64,000 nt of DNA from NCBI RefSeq assembly GCF_009707325.1, contig NZ_CP046103.1, forward strand, positions 620,001-684,000, written 5' to 3'. Made by a program: the position numbers and the translations under genes. Below the pieces are notes generated by a model that saw only the letters and a list, made by a program, of their open reading frames with translations, made no database searches and was not told the origin of the DNA. Below, piece by piece: positions 46,067 through 55,465 of this stretch (the first letter of the stretch is position 1; every line of letters starts with the position of its first letter). Source of the DNA: Pseudomonas sp. IB20 (lineage in GTDB: Bacteria; Pseudomonadota; Gammaproteobacteria; Pseudomonadales; Pseudomonadaceae).

Positions 46067-46375
46067 ATGAACCTCGAACACCTCACCGAACGCCTGCACC
46101 GCATCCGCGATAACAACGACTGGAAGCAGTTCCACAGCCCGAAAAACCTGGCCATGGCTGCCAGCGTGGAAATGTCCGAGCTGGTGGAAATCTTCCAATG
46201 GCTGACCGAATACCAATCGCGCCAGTTGCCCGCCGACACACTCGCCCACGCCGGGCAGGAAGTCGGCGATATCGTGCTGTACCTGCTGTTGCTGTGCAGT
46301 GAGCTGGGCCTGGACATGAACGAGGTGGTGCGCGCCAAACTGGCCGACAGCGAACGGCGGTTTGCCCATGAGTGA
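46067..46375 (+). CDS. MazG-like nucleotide pyrophosphohydrolase
   Basis: 102 residues from the ATG at 46067 with CAGGAG upstream; a longer frame upstream lacks similarity. All-helical MazG/RS21-C6 type. E-x-x-E-L-x-E-x-x-x-W (M-S-E-L-V-E-I-F-Q-W near 36) and E-V-G-D-I-V-L-Y near 66 are the metal-binding motifs. It probably cleans up non-canonical (d)NTPs. The stop overlaps the cmoM start by 8 bases. Confidence 0.88.
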   Translation: MNLEHLTERLHRIRDNNDWKQFHSPKNLAMAASVEMSELVEIFQWLTEYQSRQLPADTLAHAGQEVGDIVLYLLLLCSELGLDMNEVVRAKLADSERRFAHE

Positions 46376-47117
46376 CCGTCATTTTGACCAGTTGGCCACG
46401 CGCTTCGCTGAAAAAATCTACGGCGGTGCCAAAGGTGCAATCCGCCTGGCAGTGCTGCAGGCCGACCTCGCCGAAGCCCTGCCAGACCGCCCGTTGCGTG
46501 TGCTGGATATCGGCGCGGGCCTGGGGCATATGTCGCTGTGGCTGGCCGAACGCGGCCATCAGGTGACCCTGGCCGAGCCCGCCGAGCCAATGCTCGACGG
46601 CGCGCGCCAACGCTTCGCCGACGCCGGCCAGACCGCGACCTTTATCCATGCGCCCTGGCAAGAGCTGCTCGGCCAACTCACCGAACCTTACGACCTGGTG
46701 CTGTGCCACGCCGTGCTGGAATGGCTGGCCGAACCCCATGCGATCCTGCCGGTGCTGCACCAGCTCACGGTGCCCGGTGGCTGGCTGTCGCTGGCGTTTT
46801 ACAACCGCGATGCGCTGATTTACCGCAACCTGCTCAAAGGCCACTTCCGCAAAATGCGCAAGAACGACATGGCCGGGGAGAAACAGAGCCTCACCCCGCA
46901 ACAGCCGCTCGACCCACGTGAGTTGGCGGCGCAACTCGAGGGGCTTTGGCAGGTCGAAAGCCAAAGTGGCGTTCGGGTGTTCCACGACTATATGCCGGTG
47001 GAATTCCAGGCCCGCGTCGATTTACAGGACTTGTTGGAGATGGAACTTGCTCACCGTCGTCACCCAAGCTTTGCCGGACTTGGGCGTTATTTGCACTGGA
47101 TCTGCCGTCCGGTTTAA
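46368..47117 (+). CDS. cmoM: tRNA uridine-34 carboxymethoxy methyltransferase CmoM-like
   Basis: 249 residues. N-terminal D-R-H-F-D-Q-L-A-x-R-F-A-E-K-I-Y-G-G-A-K-G matches CmoM (formerly SmtA). The SAM loop V-L-D-I-G-A-G-L-G-H-M is near residue 46. CmoM methylates cmo5U34 of tRNA to the ester. The start at 46368 overlaps the MazG-like stop by 8 bases, so the two are coupled. Good but not certain; other class I methyltransferases are possible. Confidence 0.85.
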   Translation: MSDRHFDQLATRFAEKIYGGAKGAIRLAVLQADLAEALPDRPLRVLDIGAGLGHMSLWLAERGHQVTLAEPAEPMLDGARQRFADAGQTATFIHAPWQELLGQLTEPYDLVLCHAVLEWLAEPHAILPVLHQLTVPGGWLSLAFYNRDALIYRNLLKGHFRKMRKNDMAGEKQSLTPQQPLDPRELAAQLEGLWQVESQSGVRVFHDYMPVEFQARVDLQDLLEMELAHRRHPSFAGLGRYLHWICRPV

Positions 47118-47141
47118 GCGGCCCAGTCTGCGGAGGTCGAA

Positions 47142-47744
47142 ATGCGTCGTCTCTGTTTGATCTTGTTTTCAGTAGGCTTGAGCGCCTGCTCCAGCCCCAA
47201 TCCCTACGTGGCCGCCTCGGCCCCGATGCCGCCGGCTCCGGCCCAGGCGGCCAGCACCTTTGACGCCAGCGCCTACCCGGCGCCGGTGCGCGACTATGGC
47301 GCGTACCGCAGCTGGGGCTGGCTCAACGGCCAACTACCGCCGGGCACCGCCTGGGCCGACTCGGCGCAGATCGCCGAAGCGGTCAGCGGCGCCCTCGACC
47401 AGCGTGGCTTGCGCCCCTTGCATGACAACCGCCCACCCGACCTGCTGGTGAGTGCGGATGTGCGCCTGGAAAAGCGCCTGCGCCAAGTGCAGGAAGACTA
47501 TCGCAACGGTTACGGCGGCTATAACCGCTATGGCAACGGCTACGGCATGTACAACACGGTGCCGGTGGTGCGCACCTATGAAGTGACGGTCGCGGTGGCG
47601 CGTATCAGCCTGTTCGACGCCCGCACCCGCCAGCCGGTCTGGAGTACCAGCGCCGAAACCGCCAGCCAGGGCAGCCTGAGCGAACGGGCCGATGCATTGC
47701 GCGCGGCGATGCAAAAAGCAATGAGCGCTTACCCACCCAGTTAG
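47142..47744 (+). CDS. DUF4136 lipoprotein (first of two)
   Basis: 200 residues. Lipobox L-S-A-C near residue 16, a Pro/Ala-rich spacer, then DUF4136: Y-G-A-Y-R-S-W-G-W near 52 and A-L-D-Q-R-G-L-R-P near 84. A Gly/Tyr/Asn-rich loop lies near 122-138. Probably an outer-membrane or periplasmic lipoprotein of unknown role. Strong GCGGAGG upstream. It is paralogous to the next gene, only 44 bases away. Confidence 0.88.
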   Translation: MRRLCLILFSVGLSACSSPNPYVAASAPMPPAPAQAASTFDASAYPAPVRDYGAYRSWGWLNGQLPPGTAWADSAQIAEAVSGALDQRGLRPLHDNRPPDLLVSADVRLEKRLRQVQEDYRNGYGGYNRYGNGYGMYNTVPVVRTYEVTVAVARISLFDARTRQPVWSTSAETASQGSLSERADALRAAMQKAMSAYPPS

Positions 47745-47788
47745 CCGCTATTCTCATCTCAGGCTGAATTGTCTTTTGGAGATAGACC

Positions 47789-48382
47789 ATGTTTCGTCGC
47801 ATTGCTGCACTTGCTGTTGTCGTGTTGCTGGGCGGTTGCCAGACCAACCAGGTCAACCACGATTTTGACGCCAGCCGCGACTTTGGCGCCTACCGCAACT
47901 GGGCCTGGAAAGACCCGGCGCTGCAATACCGCCCGGATGATCCACGCATCAAGAGTGACCTCACCGAGCAGCGCATCCGCCAGGCCGTGGGCGAACAACT
48001 TGACCAGCGCGGCCTGCGCCCTGCAGCGGCCGGCACCAAGGCCGACCTGAATGTGCAGGCCTACCTGATCGTCGAAGACCGCCAGCAACAAGTCACCACC
48101 AACTACGGCGGCGCCTGGGGTGGCCCCTGGAATGGCTATTGGGGCGGGCCGATGTACAACGAAACGCGCAACATCACCTACAAAGTGGCAACACTCCAGA
48201 TTGACCTGCTGGACGGCAAAGACGGCAAGCTGGTATGGCGTGGCAGTGACGAGCAAATGATGGCCAGCAGCCCAAACCCACAAGACCGCAACAACGCCAT
48301 CCGCACCACCGTCAGCAAAATCCTCTCCAACTACCCACCGCACTACACCCCGCATCGCGGGCAAGCCCGCTCCCACATTTGA
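47789..48382 (+). CDS. DUF4136 lipoprotein (second), C-terminus from a REP element
   Basis: 197 residues. Lipobox L-L-G-G-C near residue 17; DUF4136 with F-G-A-Y-R-N-W-A-W near 36 and Q-L-D-Q-R-G-L-R-P near 72, and a Trp/Gly loop near 112-125. The paralog ends at Y-P-P-S; here the frame runs on from Y-P-P-H through H-R-G-Q-A-R-S-H-I, coded by a REP unit, before TGA. The tail is therefore probably an accident of REP insertion. Function unknown. Confidence 0.85.
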   Translation: MFRRIAALAVVVLLGGCQTNQVNHDFDASRDFGAYRNWAWKDPALQYRPDDPRIKSDLTEQRIRQAVGEQLDQRGLRPAAAGTKADLNVQAYLIVEDRQQQVTTNYGGAWGGPWNGYWGGPMYNETRNITYKVATLQIDLLDGKDGKLVWRGSDEQMMASSPNPQDRNNAIRTTVSKILSNYPPHYTPHRGQARSHI

Positions 48383-48383
48383 T
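48351..48383. repeat. Single REP unit overlapping the end of a DUF4136 gene
   Basis: CATCGCGGGCAAGCCCGCTCCCACATTTGA, in frame with the gene, supplying its last codons and stop. Confidence 0.85.
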
Positions 48384-48467
48384 CTTCATCACCTTCAGCC
48401 CTTGTCTACACTCATCTACACCCCAGGAGAGTAAGCGCTCGGCAACTCGCCGGCACAGGAGTGCTCG

Positions 48468-50444
48468 ATGTCTCCCCGATTTCAGTGCAAGCAGCGTGGC
48501 GCTATCGGCTTGATGGCCGTCGGCGTATTGGCGGTGGTCTTAGCCTTTACCTTATTGGTGATCGACAGCGGCCGCTTGTACCTGGAAAAGCGCAAGCTGC
48601 AAGGCGTGGCCGACACCGCGGCACTGGAAGCCGTCAGCCGCAACGGCACCTGCCTGACCGGCTTGAGCGCGGCGGCTTACGCGGGGCAAAGTGTGGCGCG
48701 CAACCATTTCGTGGTAGGTAACGGCAACACCCTGGTCACCACCTGTGGCACCGTCACCACTCCCGCCTCGGGCCGGCGCACCTTTAGCGCAAACCCTGCG
48801 GTCTCGACAGCCATCCAAGTGGTGGCCAGCAAAACCGTTACCACCAGCGTGGCCGGTGGCGTCTGGTCGTTGTTTTCCGGCAACTCGGTCAGCCTCAACA
48901 CCGTATTGACGGCCACGGCAGTGGCGGCCAAACCCACGCCAACCTTGGCCCAGCTGACCATCAACAGCACCCTGGCCAGCGTCGACACCGCGAGTGCCAG
49001 CCTGTTGAACCCGCTGTTCAGCGGCTTGCTCGGCGGCAACCTCAACCTGACGCTCGCCGGCTGGAATGGCCTGCTCAATACCAACATCAGCCTGCTCAGT
49101 TACCTCGACCAACTGGCGATTAACCTGGGCGTGACCGCCGGTAACTACACCCAACTGCTCAGCACCAACGTCACCGCCTCGCAATTGATCCAGGCCGCGA
49201 TCACCGTGCTCACCGCCAACGGCGCAACAGCCGACGTATTAACCGCCTTGGGCAACCTGAAAATCGCCGCGATCAACCCGACCCCGCTGACCCTTGGGCA
49301 GATCCTGCAACTGCAAACCGGCACCACCGCTGCGGCGTTGAATGCCAACCTGCAGGTGTTCCAGCTGATTCAGGGTGTGGTGCAACTCTCCAACAGCCAG
49401 AGCGCGGCGGCAGCGACCTTGCCCGTGAGCCTGCTGGGCCTGGCCAATATCACCACCCAAGTGAAGGTGATCCAGCCGCCGCAGTTGTCGGCCATCGGCA
49501 ATCCGGCGCTGGCTGTCGCCAACCCTACCGGGCCGAATGCGATTTACGTGCGTACCGCCCAGGTGCGCACCCAGGTGACGGTCAGCCTGCCGGTGTTGAG
49601 CAGCTTGTCGGGGCTGACGACGGCAGTGAATAACCTGGTGGGGCCGCTGACGCCGGTGATCAATGGGCTGCTGAGCTTAAACCTGGTAACCACGCTGAAT
49701 TCGGCGTTATGCCTGCTGGGGGCCGGCTGCCAACAGTTGGATTTGTTGGCGCTACCGGGCAATCTGCCGCTCAATATTGTGCTGGATGCCGGGGGCGCCA
49801 GCAGCTACGTCAAGGCCTACAGCTGCCCGACCGGCAGCGCGGGCACCAAGAGCCTGACGGCGTACACCACGACCTCGTTGGCTTCGCTGAATGTGGGCAA
49901 TATCACCAATGCGTTTTCCTCCACGTTGCCGATGACCGTGGCACCTTTGGCGCTGATCGATATCGGCACCAAGACCTGTCATCAGATCCTGGGGGTCGGC
50001 ACCTGTGGCGCTCGCGTGCCGTTTACCGGCGGTGGCGTGGCGATCAAGGTGCAAAGCCCGATTGCGGCTAGCGATCAAACCCTGGTGTTTTCCAGCACCA
50101 CGCCGTTCGCCACGCCGCCAAACGTGGGGCTCACACCGACCTATCAGGCCGCCACCCCGGCGACCAATGTGGTGAGCAGCCTGTCGACCACGCTCAATGG
50201 CGTAGGCATCACCGCTTACCAGCCGGTGGGCGGAAACCCATTGGGCGCGCTGGCTCCGACCGTCGTGTCGCTGCTCGGCAGCGTCAGCGCCATCGTCACG
50301 CCAGTGGTGGATAACCTGCTGGGCCCGCTGCTCAACCCGATCCTCAACAACCTGCTGAACATGCTCGGCGTCAGCCTGGCGAATGTGAATGTCGGCGCCA
50401 ACCTGACCTGCGGCCAGACCGGCGAAGCCTACTTGGTGATCTAA
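48468..50444 (+). CDS. tadG: Tad pilus pseudopilin/assembly protein TadG
   Basis: 658 residues. An N-terminal G-A-I-G-L-M-A-V-G-V-L-A-V-V-L-A-F-T-L-L-V-I-D-S-G-R-L-Y membrane segment followed by R-K-L-Q-G-V-A-D-T-A-A-L-E-A is the TadE/TadG start (DUF2134). The long Ala/Leu/Thr/Asn-rich remainder is predicted outside the cell membrane, with no VWA metal site seen. TadG is needed for Flp pilus assembly. It is convergent with pprA (stops overlap by 3 bases). In P. aeruginosa tadG (PA4297) lies next to pprB; here it sits beyond pprA. Confidence 0.85.
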   Translation: MSPRFQCKQRGAIGLMAVGVLAVVLAFTLLVIDSGRLYLEKRKLQGVADTAALEAVSRNGTCLTGLSAAAYAGQSVARNHFVVGNGNTLVTTCGTVTTPASGRRTFSANPAVSTAIQVVASKTVTTSVAGGVWSLFSGNSVSLNTVLTATAVAAKPTPTLAQLTINSTLASVDTASASLLNPLFSGLLGGNLNLTLAGWNGLLNTNISLLSYLDQLAINLGVTAGNYTQLLSTNVTASQLIQAAITVLTANGATADVLTALGNLKIAAINPTPLTLGQILQLQTGTTAAALNANLQVFQLIQGVVQLSNSQSAAAATLPVSLLGLANITTQVKVIQPPQLSAIGNPALAVANPTGPNAIYVRTAQVRTQVTVSLPVLSSLSGLTTAVNNLVGPLTPVINGLLSLNLVTTLNSALCLLGAGCQQLDLLALPGNLPLNIVLDAGGASSYVKAYSCPTGSAGTKSLTAYTTTSLASLNVGNITNAFSSTLPMTVAPLALIDIGTKTCHQILGVGTCGARVPFTGGGVAIKVQSPIAASDQTLVFSSTTPFATPPNVGLTPTYQAATPATNVVSSLSTTLNGVGITAYQPVGGNPLGALAPTVVSLLGSVSAIVTPVVDNLLGPLLNPILNNLLNMLGVSLANVNVGANLTCGQTGEAYLVI

Positions 50445-53173
50445 GCGTCGATGGCCCTGGGCAGTTCCACACAAAACCGTGCGCCGTGTTCGCCGTTGCT
50501 GACACTGAGGCGCCCGCCCATGTTTTCCACAATGCCGTAGCTCACCGACAGGCCCAGCCCGGTGCCCACGCCAATCGGCTTGGTGGTGAAAAACGGTTCG
50601 AAGATGCGCTCCAGCAAGCGTGGGTCGATGCCGCCGCCGTTGTCCTCGACCCAGATGCGCACGTGACGGCTGTCGTGTTCGGTGTGTACGGCGATCCACG
50701 GGCGCAGCTCTGGGTTTTTTTCACGTTGGCCCAGCAGTGCGTCGCGGGCGTTGACCATCAGGTTGATCAACACTTGCTCAAGCTGGTCGACATAGCCTTT
50801 GACCTGCACGGGAATGTCCGCCTGGGTCAGGCGCACGTCCACGCCTTTACCGCGCAAGCCTTCGCTGAGCAACGACAAGGTGCCCTCGACCGCCTGCGCC
50901 GGGTCGAAAGGTTGCTGCTCGACCTCCGAGCGGCGGCCGAACACGCGCATATGGTCCACCACACGGGCCGCGCGTTGGACCTGGGCGTCGATGCGCTGGA
51001 GTTTCTCGGTCAGGTAATCGATCTGCGCATCACCGTTGCCCAGGCGCTTGAGCACATTGACGATGGCCATGCGCATCACGTTCAGCGGCTGGTTGATCTC
51101 GTGGGCCAGGCCCGTGGCCATTTCGCCGAGGGTGGCCATTTTTGCGCTTTGCGTCAGTTGTTGCTGGGAGCGGCGCACTTCAGTGTTGTCGCGGCCCACG
51201 GCCTGCACCTCGACCAACGCACCGTGCTCATCGAATACGCCACGGTCCGACCACACCCACCAGGCATGTTCGCGCCCAGGCAGTTGCAGGCTGATCTCGG
51301 CGGTGCTGACCGGAAACTCCGGCGTCAGTTGCCGGATGCGCTGCACAAACGCTTCGCGCTGTTCGGCTGACAGCCAGTCGCCCAGGTTCAGCCCGCGCAA
51401 CTGTGCGGGCCGGCATTCGAGGTAGTTGGCCAACGGCGTGTTGCCGAACGTCAGGGTCAGGTCCGGGCGGTAGCGGCAGATCATCGCCGGGGAGTCTTCC
51501 ACCAGGATGCGGTAGCGCTCTTCGCTGTCTTTGACCTGTTGTGCGGCCAGCGTCGCGTCGGTCACGTCCAGCCATAGGCCAATTGCTTCCACCGGCACAC
51601 CGAGGTCGTCGCGCAGCAGTTTGGCTTCGTCGAGCAGCCAGTGGTAATCGCCCTGTTTGTCTTGCACACGGTAACGGCTGCGCACGCTGCCTTCGCGCAG
51701 CAGTTGGCGCGTGCGCTGGAAGTACAGGTCGCGGTCGTCGGGATGTACCCACTGCACCAGGCTGTCGTGAGTGCATTCGGCCAGGGTACGGCCCAGCAGC
51801 GGCAGCAGGCTGTCACTGAAAAACACCGGCAGCAAGGCGCCGTTTACGTAGCGTTGCACGTAGATGACCGCCGGTGAGCTGGCAATCAGGTTATCCAGGC
51901 GCGCGTGGGCGGCGTCGGCCTGTAGTTGCTGGTTTTTGATGTCGCTGATGTCGAGCATGAAGCCGACCCAGCGCCGTTGTTCACCGCTTTCTAGCACTTG
52001 GCCTTGTACGCGGTACCAGGTCGGCGGCTGGGCGCTGTCGCCACGGTTGAGGCGTACGCTGGCGAGCAGCGGTTTGCCGAGGGCTTGCAGGTCGCGTAGG
52101 CGGCTGTGCAGTTCCTGGCGGTCGGCGGGGTGGATGAGCGCCAGCCACGTGTCGAGGGCTAGGCGGGTGGGGCCTTCCTCCGGGCCGAGGTTGCGCATCA
52201 GTTGCGGCGCCAGTTGGATCTCGTCGCTGGCGGGCAACAACTCAAACCAGCCGGTGCCCAGCAAGCCTTGCAGGGCTTCCAGGCGCTCCAGTTGTTGATG
52301 GTGCCGTTGTTCGCGCAGGCGGCTGAGCAGGGGCGCTGCGAGGGCGGCGGCGAGGTTCAACCAGTCGCGCTCGCGTGTCTGCGGTTGGCCGTTATAGGCG
52401 CCGCACAATAGCCACGCCGCCACGCCTTGGCCGTCGCGATACGGCACCAGAAAACCGTCGGCATTGCCGAACACACTGTGCAAACGCGGATGCTCTCCGC
52501 GTCCATAAGGCGCTTGCAGGCTCAGCGCGGTGGTGCCGTTGAGGCTGTCCAGGCAGGTGCCGAGGCGCTGCCCGGTGTGCCAGAACAGCGGCGCGTCGTG
52601 GTTGGCGTACTGGCTGTAGATCACCCAGGCCTGGTCCTCTTGATCAAGCAACGCAAGGGCCACACACGGGATGCGCCAGCGCTGCGCCACGCTGCACAGC
52701 TGTTCGTTGAACACCTCGGGCAGTCGGCTGAGGCTGCACACGCGCAGGTGTTCACTCACCAGGCTGACCAATTGCTGATTCTGTTCACGCTGCTCGGCCA
52801 GGTGCCGGCCGCTGAGCAAGTCGCCGATGTCCACGGCATGCAGCAGCCAGCCGTTATCCTCCGCCTCAAGGGTGCCGCGGGTGTGCAGGATTTGCCCGGC
52901 GGCGCCTTGGAAATCCAGGTCCAGGCTGTGGCGCTGCCAATCGGCCGGCACGCCTTCAACCGTCACCGCGCTGTGCGCGCACAGCAGGTCTTGCAGGGGC
53001 GCCGAATCAGCGTATTGCGCCAGTTGTGGGCGTAGCCTGCCGCTGATGTCGAGCACGCGGCCTTGCGCGTCCAAGTGCACGTGCAGCCCGGCGCAAGGCG
53101 CTGCCGGCCTGTCGATGGCCAGCGCGCTGCTTCTGCCGAGCAGGCGCCCGAAGAGTTTGTCCCCCGAGGTCAA
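50441..53173 (-). CDS. pprA: Sensor histidine kinase PprA
   Basis: About 910 residues if the start is the TTG at 53173, which overlaps the tadF stop (TTGA); no good ATG exists, so the start is uncertain. It holds a GAF-like region (about 150-300), three PAS domains (about 330-700), HisKA with H-E-I-N-Q-P-L-N (His ~691) and an HATPase with N-A-R-D-A, D-N-G-G-G-I and G-T-G-L-G-L. No membrane segment, so it likely senses in the cytoplasm. It pairs with PprB (54280) as in P. aeruginosa PA4293/PA4296, which switches on Tad pili and related adhesins. Confidence 0.88.
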   Translation of the reverse strand: MTSGDKLFGRLLGRSSALAIDRPAAPCAGLHVHLDAQGRVLDISGRLRPQLAQYADSAPLQDLLCAHSAVTVEGVPADWQRHSLDLDFQGAAGQILHTRGTLEAEDNGWLLHAVDIGDLLSGRHLAEQREQNQQLVSLVSEHLRVCSLSRLPEVFNEQLCSVAQRWRIPCVALALLDQEDQAWVIYSQYANHDAPLFWHTGQRLGTCLDSLNGTTALSLQAPYGRGEHPRLHSVFGNADGFLVPYRDGQGVAAWLLCGAYNGQPQTRERDWLNLAAALAAPLLSRLREQRHHQQLERLEALQGLLGTGWFELLPASDEIQLAPQLMRNLGPEEGPTRLALDTWLALIHPADRQELHSRLRDLQALGKPLLASVRLNRGDSAQPPTWYRVQGQVLESGEQRRWVGFMLDISDIKNQQLQADAAHARLDNLIASSPAVIYVQRYVNGALLPVFFSDSLLPLLGRTLAECTHDSLVQWVHPDDRDLYFQRTRQLLREGSVRSRYRVQDKQGDYHWLLDEAKLLRDDLGVPVEAIGLWLDVTDATLAAQQVKDSEERYRILVEDSPAMICRYRPDLTLTFGNTPLANYLECRPAQLRGLNLGDWLSAEQREAFVQRIRQLTPEFPVSTAEISLQLPGREHAWWVWSDRGVFDEHGALVEVQAVGRDNTEVRRSQQQLTQSAKMATLGEMATGLAHEINQPLNVMRMAIVNVLKRLGNGDAQIDYLTEKLQRIDAQVQRAARVVDHMRVFGRRSEVEQQPFDPAQAVEGTLSLLSEGLRGKGVDVRLTQADIPVQVKGYVDQLEQVLINLMVNARDALLGQREKNPELRPWIAVHTEHDSRHVRIWVEDNGGGIDPRLLERIFEPFFTTKPIGVGTGLGLSVSYGIVENMGGRLSVSNGEHGARFCVELPRAIDA

Positions 53174-53610
53174 AACTGCAGGCTCGAGGTGGCCTGCAGT
53201 GTCGCCGGCAGCTGCGGCACGGTGCCGATGCCGGGCAGCACAATAAGCGGCATCACCGCCTGGAGATTGGCCGTGGGGTAGTTGATCTGTACTGACAGCA
53301 GGCCACCGACGAAGGTGGTGCTGACTTGGCTGGCGTTGAAGTTGTACGCCGGGGGAATCCACACCAAGCGGTTGGTGACGGCGGCTTTGGCGGTGCTTTG
53401 CACGGCGGCTGTATAGCCGGCCATGTTGGGGTCCAGCGCTACACTCAGGCGCACGGCTTCAGCCGTCGCCTGGTTGAACGACTGCAACAGCAGCAACGGC
53501 AGGCTATAACTGACCATGCCGTAGAACACCGCGAAAAAAATCACGAACACGGCAATGAACTCGAGGGCTGCCGCGCCTTTTTGCTTATTCGGGAGGCTTG
53601 TTTTCATCAC
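53170..53610 (-). CDS. tadF: TadE/TadF-type minor pseudopilin
   Basis: 146 residues. N-terminal K-G-A-A-A-L-E-F-I-A-V-F-V-I-F-F-A-V-F-Y-G-M: a TadE-like start with a glycine-alanine cleavage site and a glutamate five residues on, ahead of a long hydrophobic stretch. It should be cut by FppA and act as a minor pseudopilin of the Flp pilus. It corresponds to PA4294. It is divergent from fppA by 68 bases and coupled to pprA. The TadE versus TadF naming is not certain. Confidence 0.8.
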   Translation of the reverse strand: MMKTSLPNKQKGAAALEFIAVFVIFFAVFYGMVSYSLPLLLLQSFNQATAEAVRLSVALDPNMAGYTAAVQSTAKAAVTNRLVWIPPAYNFNASQVSTTFVGGLLSVQINYPTANLQAVMPLIVLPGIGTVPQLPATLQATSSLQF

Positions 53611-53678
53611 CGCGTCTACCCTGACGGCTACTACTTAATATCAGCATAGAATCAATCAGCAAAAAGGGATGTTTTTTA

Positions 53679-54152
53679 GTGATCCATGGCGCAGTGGTGT
53701 TGGTGTGGTTAGGGCTGTGTGCGGTGCAGGACGTTCGGCAGCGGCTGCTCGCCAATCGCCTGACACTGGGCGCGGCCCTGTTGGCGTTGATCTACCTGTT
53801 CTGGACCGGCACCACGTGGCTCGGTGCGCCGGCCGGGCAGGGGTTGCTAGCGTTTTTACTGGCGCTGCTGCTGACTTTGCCCGGTTACGCCCTTGGCCGC
53901 CTGGGTGCAGGCGATGTGAAGCTGCTCGCGGCGTTGGCGTTGGCCTCGGATGCCGAGTACTTACTGGGGTCGTTTGTAGGGGCTGCGATCGCCAATGTGC
54001 TCTGGCTCATCATCGCGCCAAAGCTTTGGCCGCATATGAATCAAGGCCTTAGAGAGCATATGGTGTATCTGGCGCCGGGAGAGTCAAAAAAGATGCCATT
54101 TGCTCCGTTTTTGCTGGTAGGTTTCGCCCTTGCTTGGCGTTGGATCCACTAG
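53679..54152 (+). CDS. fppA: Prepilin peptidase FppA (TadV)
   Basis: 157 residues of the small A24 peptidase type. It is a polytopic membrane protein with the two catalytic aspartates visible in A-V-Q-D-V-R near residue 18 and G-A-G-D-V-K-L near 77. It removes the leaders of Flp and TadE-type pilins and may methylate them less than PilD does. The start is a GTG at 53679 with AAGGGA upstream. It lies between divergent tadF-pprA and pprB, as in P. aeruginosa. Confidence 0.9.
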   Translation: MIHGAVVLVWLGLCAVQDVRQRLLANRLTLGAALLALIYLFWTGTTWLGAPAGQGLLAFLLALLLTLPGYALGRLGAGDVKLLAALALASDAEYLLGSFVGAAIANVLWLIIAPKLWPHMNQGLREHMVYLAPGESKKMPFAPFLLVGFALAWRWIH

Positions 54153-54279
54153 TCGTATGAGTGTATTAACGCTATGTACATAGTCATAAAGTACGTCTAC
54201 GTTTAATAAACGGATGTACAGGAAACATGTGTCGTAAAGGGATGGTCAATCTTTTGGCTTGCAATGCATGGAGTAGCGC
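54153..54279 (+). promoter_or_regulatory. AT-rich region upstream of pprB
   Basis: 127 bases clearly richer in A/T than the genes around. It contains the palindrome TATGTACATA (54173-54182) and TACGTTTAATAAACG. Likely the pprB promoter; no consensus was assigned. Confidence 0.35.
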
Positions 54280-55062
54280 GTGAACAAGCTTATCTCTGCG
54301 GTAAAAGTGCTCGTTGTCGATGATCAACCGCTGATCGTAGAAGAGCTCTGTGAATTTCTTGAAAGCAGCGGTTTCCGCTGTGTCCCCTGTGAATCCAGCC
54401 AACAGGCCCTGAAGCGCTTCAGCGAAGAGCCCGAGATCGGCCTGGTGCTGTGCGACCTGCACATGCCGGACATGGATGGCATTGAGTTGGTGCAGGCCCT
54501 GCAAAAGGTCGCCGGTAAGCAGCGGGTCTTTGAGGCGATCATGTTGACCGGCCGCGCCGACAAGCAGGACGTGATCAAGGCCCTGCGCGCCGGGATCGCC
54601 GACTACTACCAGAAACCCATCAACCTCGACGAGTTGCTCGAAGGCTTGCTGCGCCAGGAAGCTGCGTTGCAAGAACGCAAAAAGGATCTGCAACTGGGCG
54701 ACCTGAACCAGAAGCTGCAATTTCTTTCCGAGTCCATCAACGACCTGTACCAGGACCTCGACAAAGTGCGCAGCAGTCGGCCAGGCCTGGACGGCGAAGA
54801 AGTGTCGGCCGAGGAGGCCGGGCCGGTTGAAATTCCGGCGATCTTCAACCAGCTTTCCCCGCGCCAATTGGATGTCGCACGGCTGGTGGGGAAGGGGCAG
54901 ACCAACTATCAGATCGCCTGCGAATTGGGCATCACAGAAAACACCGTGAAGCTGTACGTGTCCCAAGTGCTGCGCCTGACGCACATGCACAACCGTACGC
55001 AACTGGCGTTGGCGTTGTCGCCGAACAACTCGGTGATGCGTCAGCGCGTGACGGCGCACTGA
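54280..55062 (+). CDS. pprB: Response regulator PprB (REC-LuxR)
   Basis: 260 residues from a GTG at 54280. Receiver domain 8-125 with V-D-D-Q, phospho-Asp ~59 in C-D-L-H-M-P-D-M-D-G and K in Y-Q-K-P. A helical linker is followed by a LuxR-type DNA-binding domain (about 188-250: L-S-P-R-Q-L-D-V-A-R-L-V ... T-E-N-T-V-K-L-Y-V). It is the partner of PprA and in P. aeruginosa activates flp-tad genes directly. Here it is flanked by the tad genes it would control. Confidence 0.92.
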   Translation: MNKLISAVKVLVVDDQPLIVEELCEFLESSGFRCVPCESSQQALKRFSEEPEIGLVLCDLHMPDMDGIELVQALQKVAGKQRVFEAIMLTGRADKQDVIKALRAGIADYYQKPINLDELLEGLLRQEAALQERKKDLQLGDLNQKLQFLSESINDLYQDLDKVRSSRPGLDGEEVSAEEAGPVEIPAIFNQLSPRQLDVARLVGKGQTNYQIACELGITENTVKLYVSQVLRLTHMHNRTQLALALSPNNSVMRQRVTAH

Positions 55063-55081
55063 TCTGTCTGTTTGGATGCAG

Positions 55082-55166
55082 TCAAACATGTGGGAGCGGG
55101 CTTGCTCGCGATAGCGGTGTTGAAGTGCGCCCCAAAAGTTGGACAGCTTTGGCCCGCTCCCACATT
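55082..55166. repeat. REP doublet split by an IS-end remnant
   Basis: TGTGGGAGCGGGCTTGCTCGCGATAGCGG (55090-55118) and GGCCCGCTCCCACA (55151-55164) are REP halves; the 27 bases between them (55121-55147) look like one end of an IS3-type element. Confidence 0.7.
55121..55147. mobile_element. Solo IS3-family (IS150-group-like) terminal repeat remnant
   Basis: The sequence starts TGAAGTGCGCCCCAAAAGTTGGAC. It follows the pattern TG-x-A-C/G-TG-x-x-CCCxAAAAGTTGGACAG seen at IS150-group ends. No transposase or second end is present, so at most a deletion or excision scar. The match is from memory. Confidence 0.4.
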
Positions 55167-55192
55167 TTGATAGAGACCTGGCGGGTATTTTC

Positions 55193-55465
55193 TTAATTAC
55201 TCCCTCCAGTTTTCCCCCCCACCTTCTGCTCGAAATACTCCGGAATCGGGTACTTGTAGCTTTCCAACAACCGCTGATGAGCTTTATCGCGTTCGGCCGC
55301 TGAGGCCTTCTGTGGGGTCTTAGACGCGGCGCTGCCGGTGGACTGCAGCGTCAGTCATTGTTCGGTCTGCGCCTGCTGCGGTGACGAGGGGCCGGGTTCG
55401 ATGGCCATGACGCTCATGGGCAGCGCCAGCATGGCCAGGCTTGCGAGATAAGGCATTTTCATCAT
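55193..55465 (-). pseudogene. DUF3613-type Tad-locus protein with in-frame stop
   Basis: The minus-strand frame from the ATG at 55465 (overlapping the tadD TGA) to the TAA at 55193 is 91 codons, broken only by TGA at 55355-55357 (codon 37). Before it: a signal peptide M-M-K-M-P-Y-L-A-S-L-A-M-L-A-L-P-M-S-V-M-A. After it: L-T-L-Q-S-T-G-S-A-A-S ... A-A-E-R-D-K-A-H-Q-R-L-L-E-S-Y-K-Y-P-I-P-E-Y-F. This is the pattern of DUF3613 proteins next to tadD (PA4298 position). The family usually has Trp before L-x-L-Q, so TGG changed to TGA is the simplest account. Its role in pilus assembly is unknown. Confidence 0.7.
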
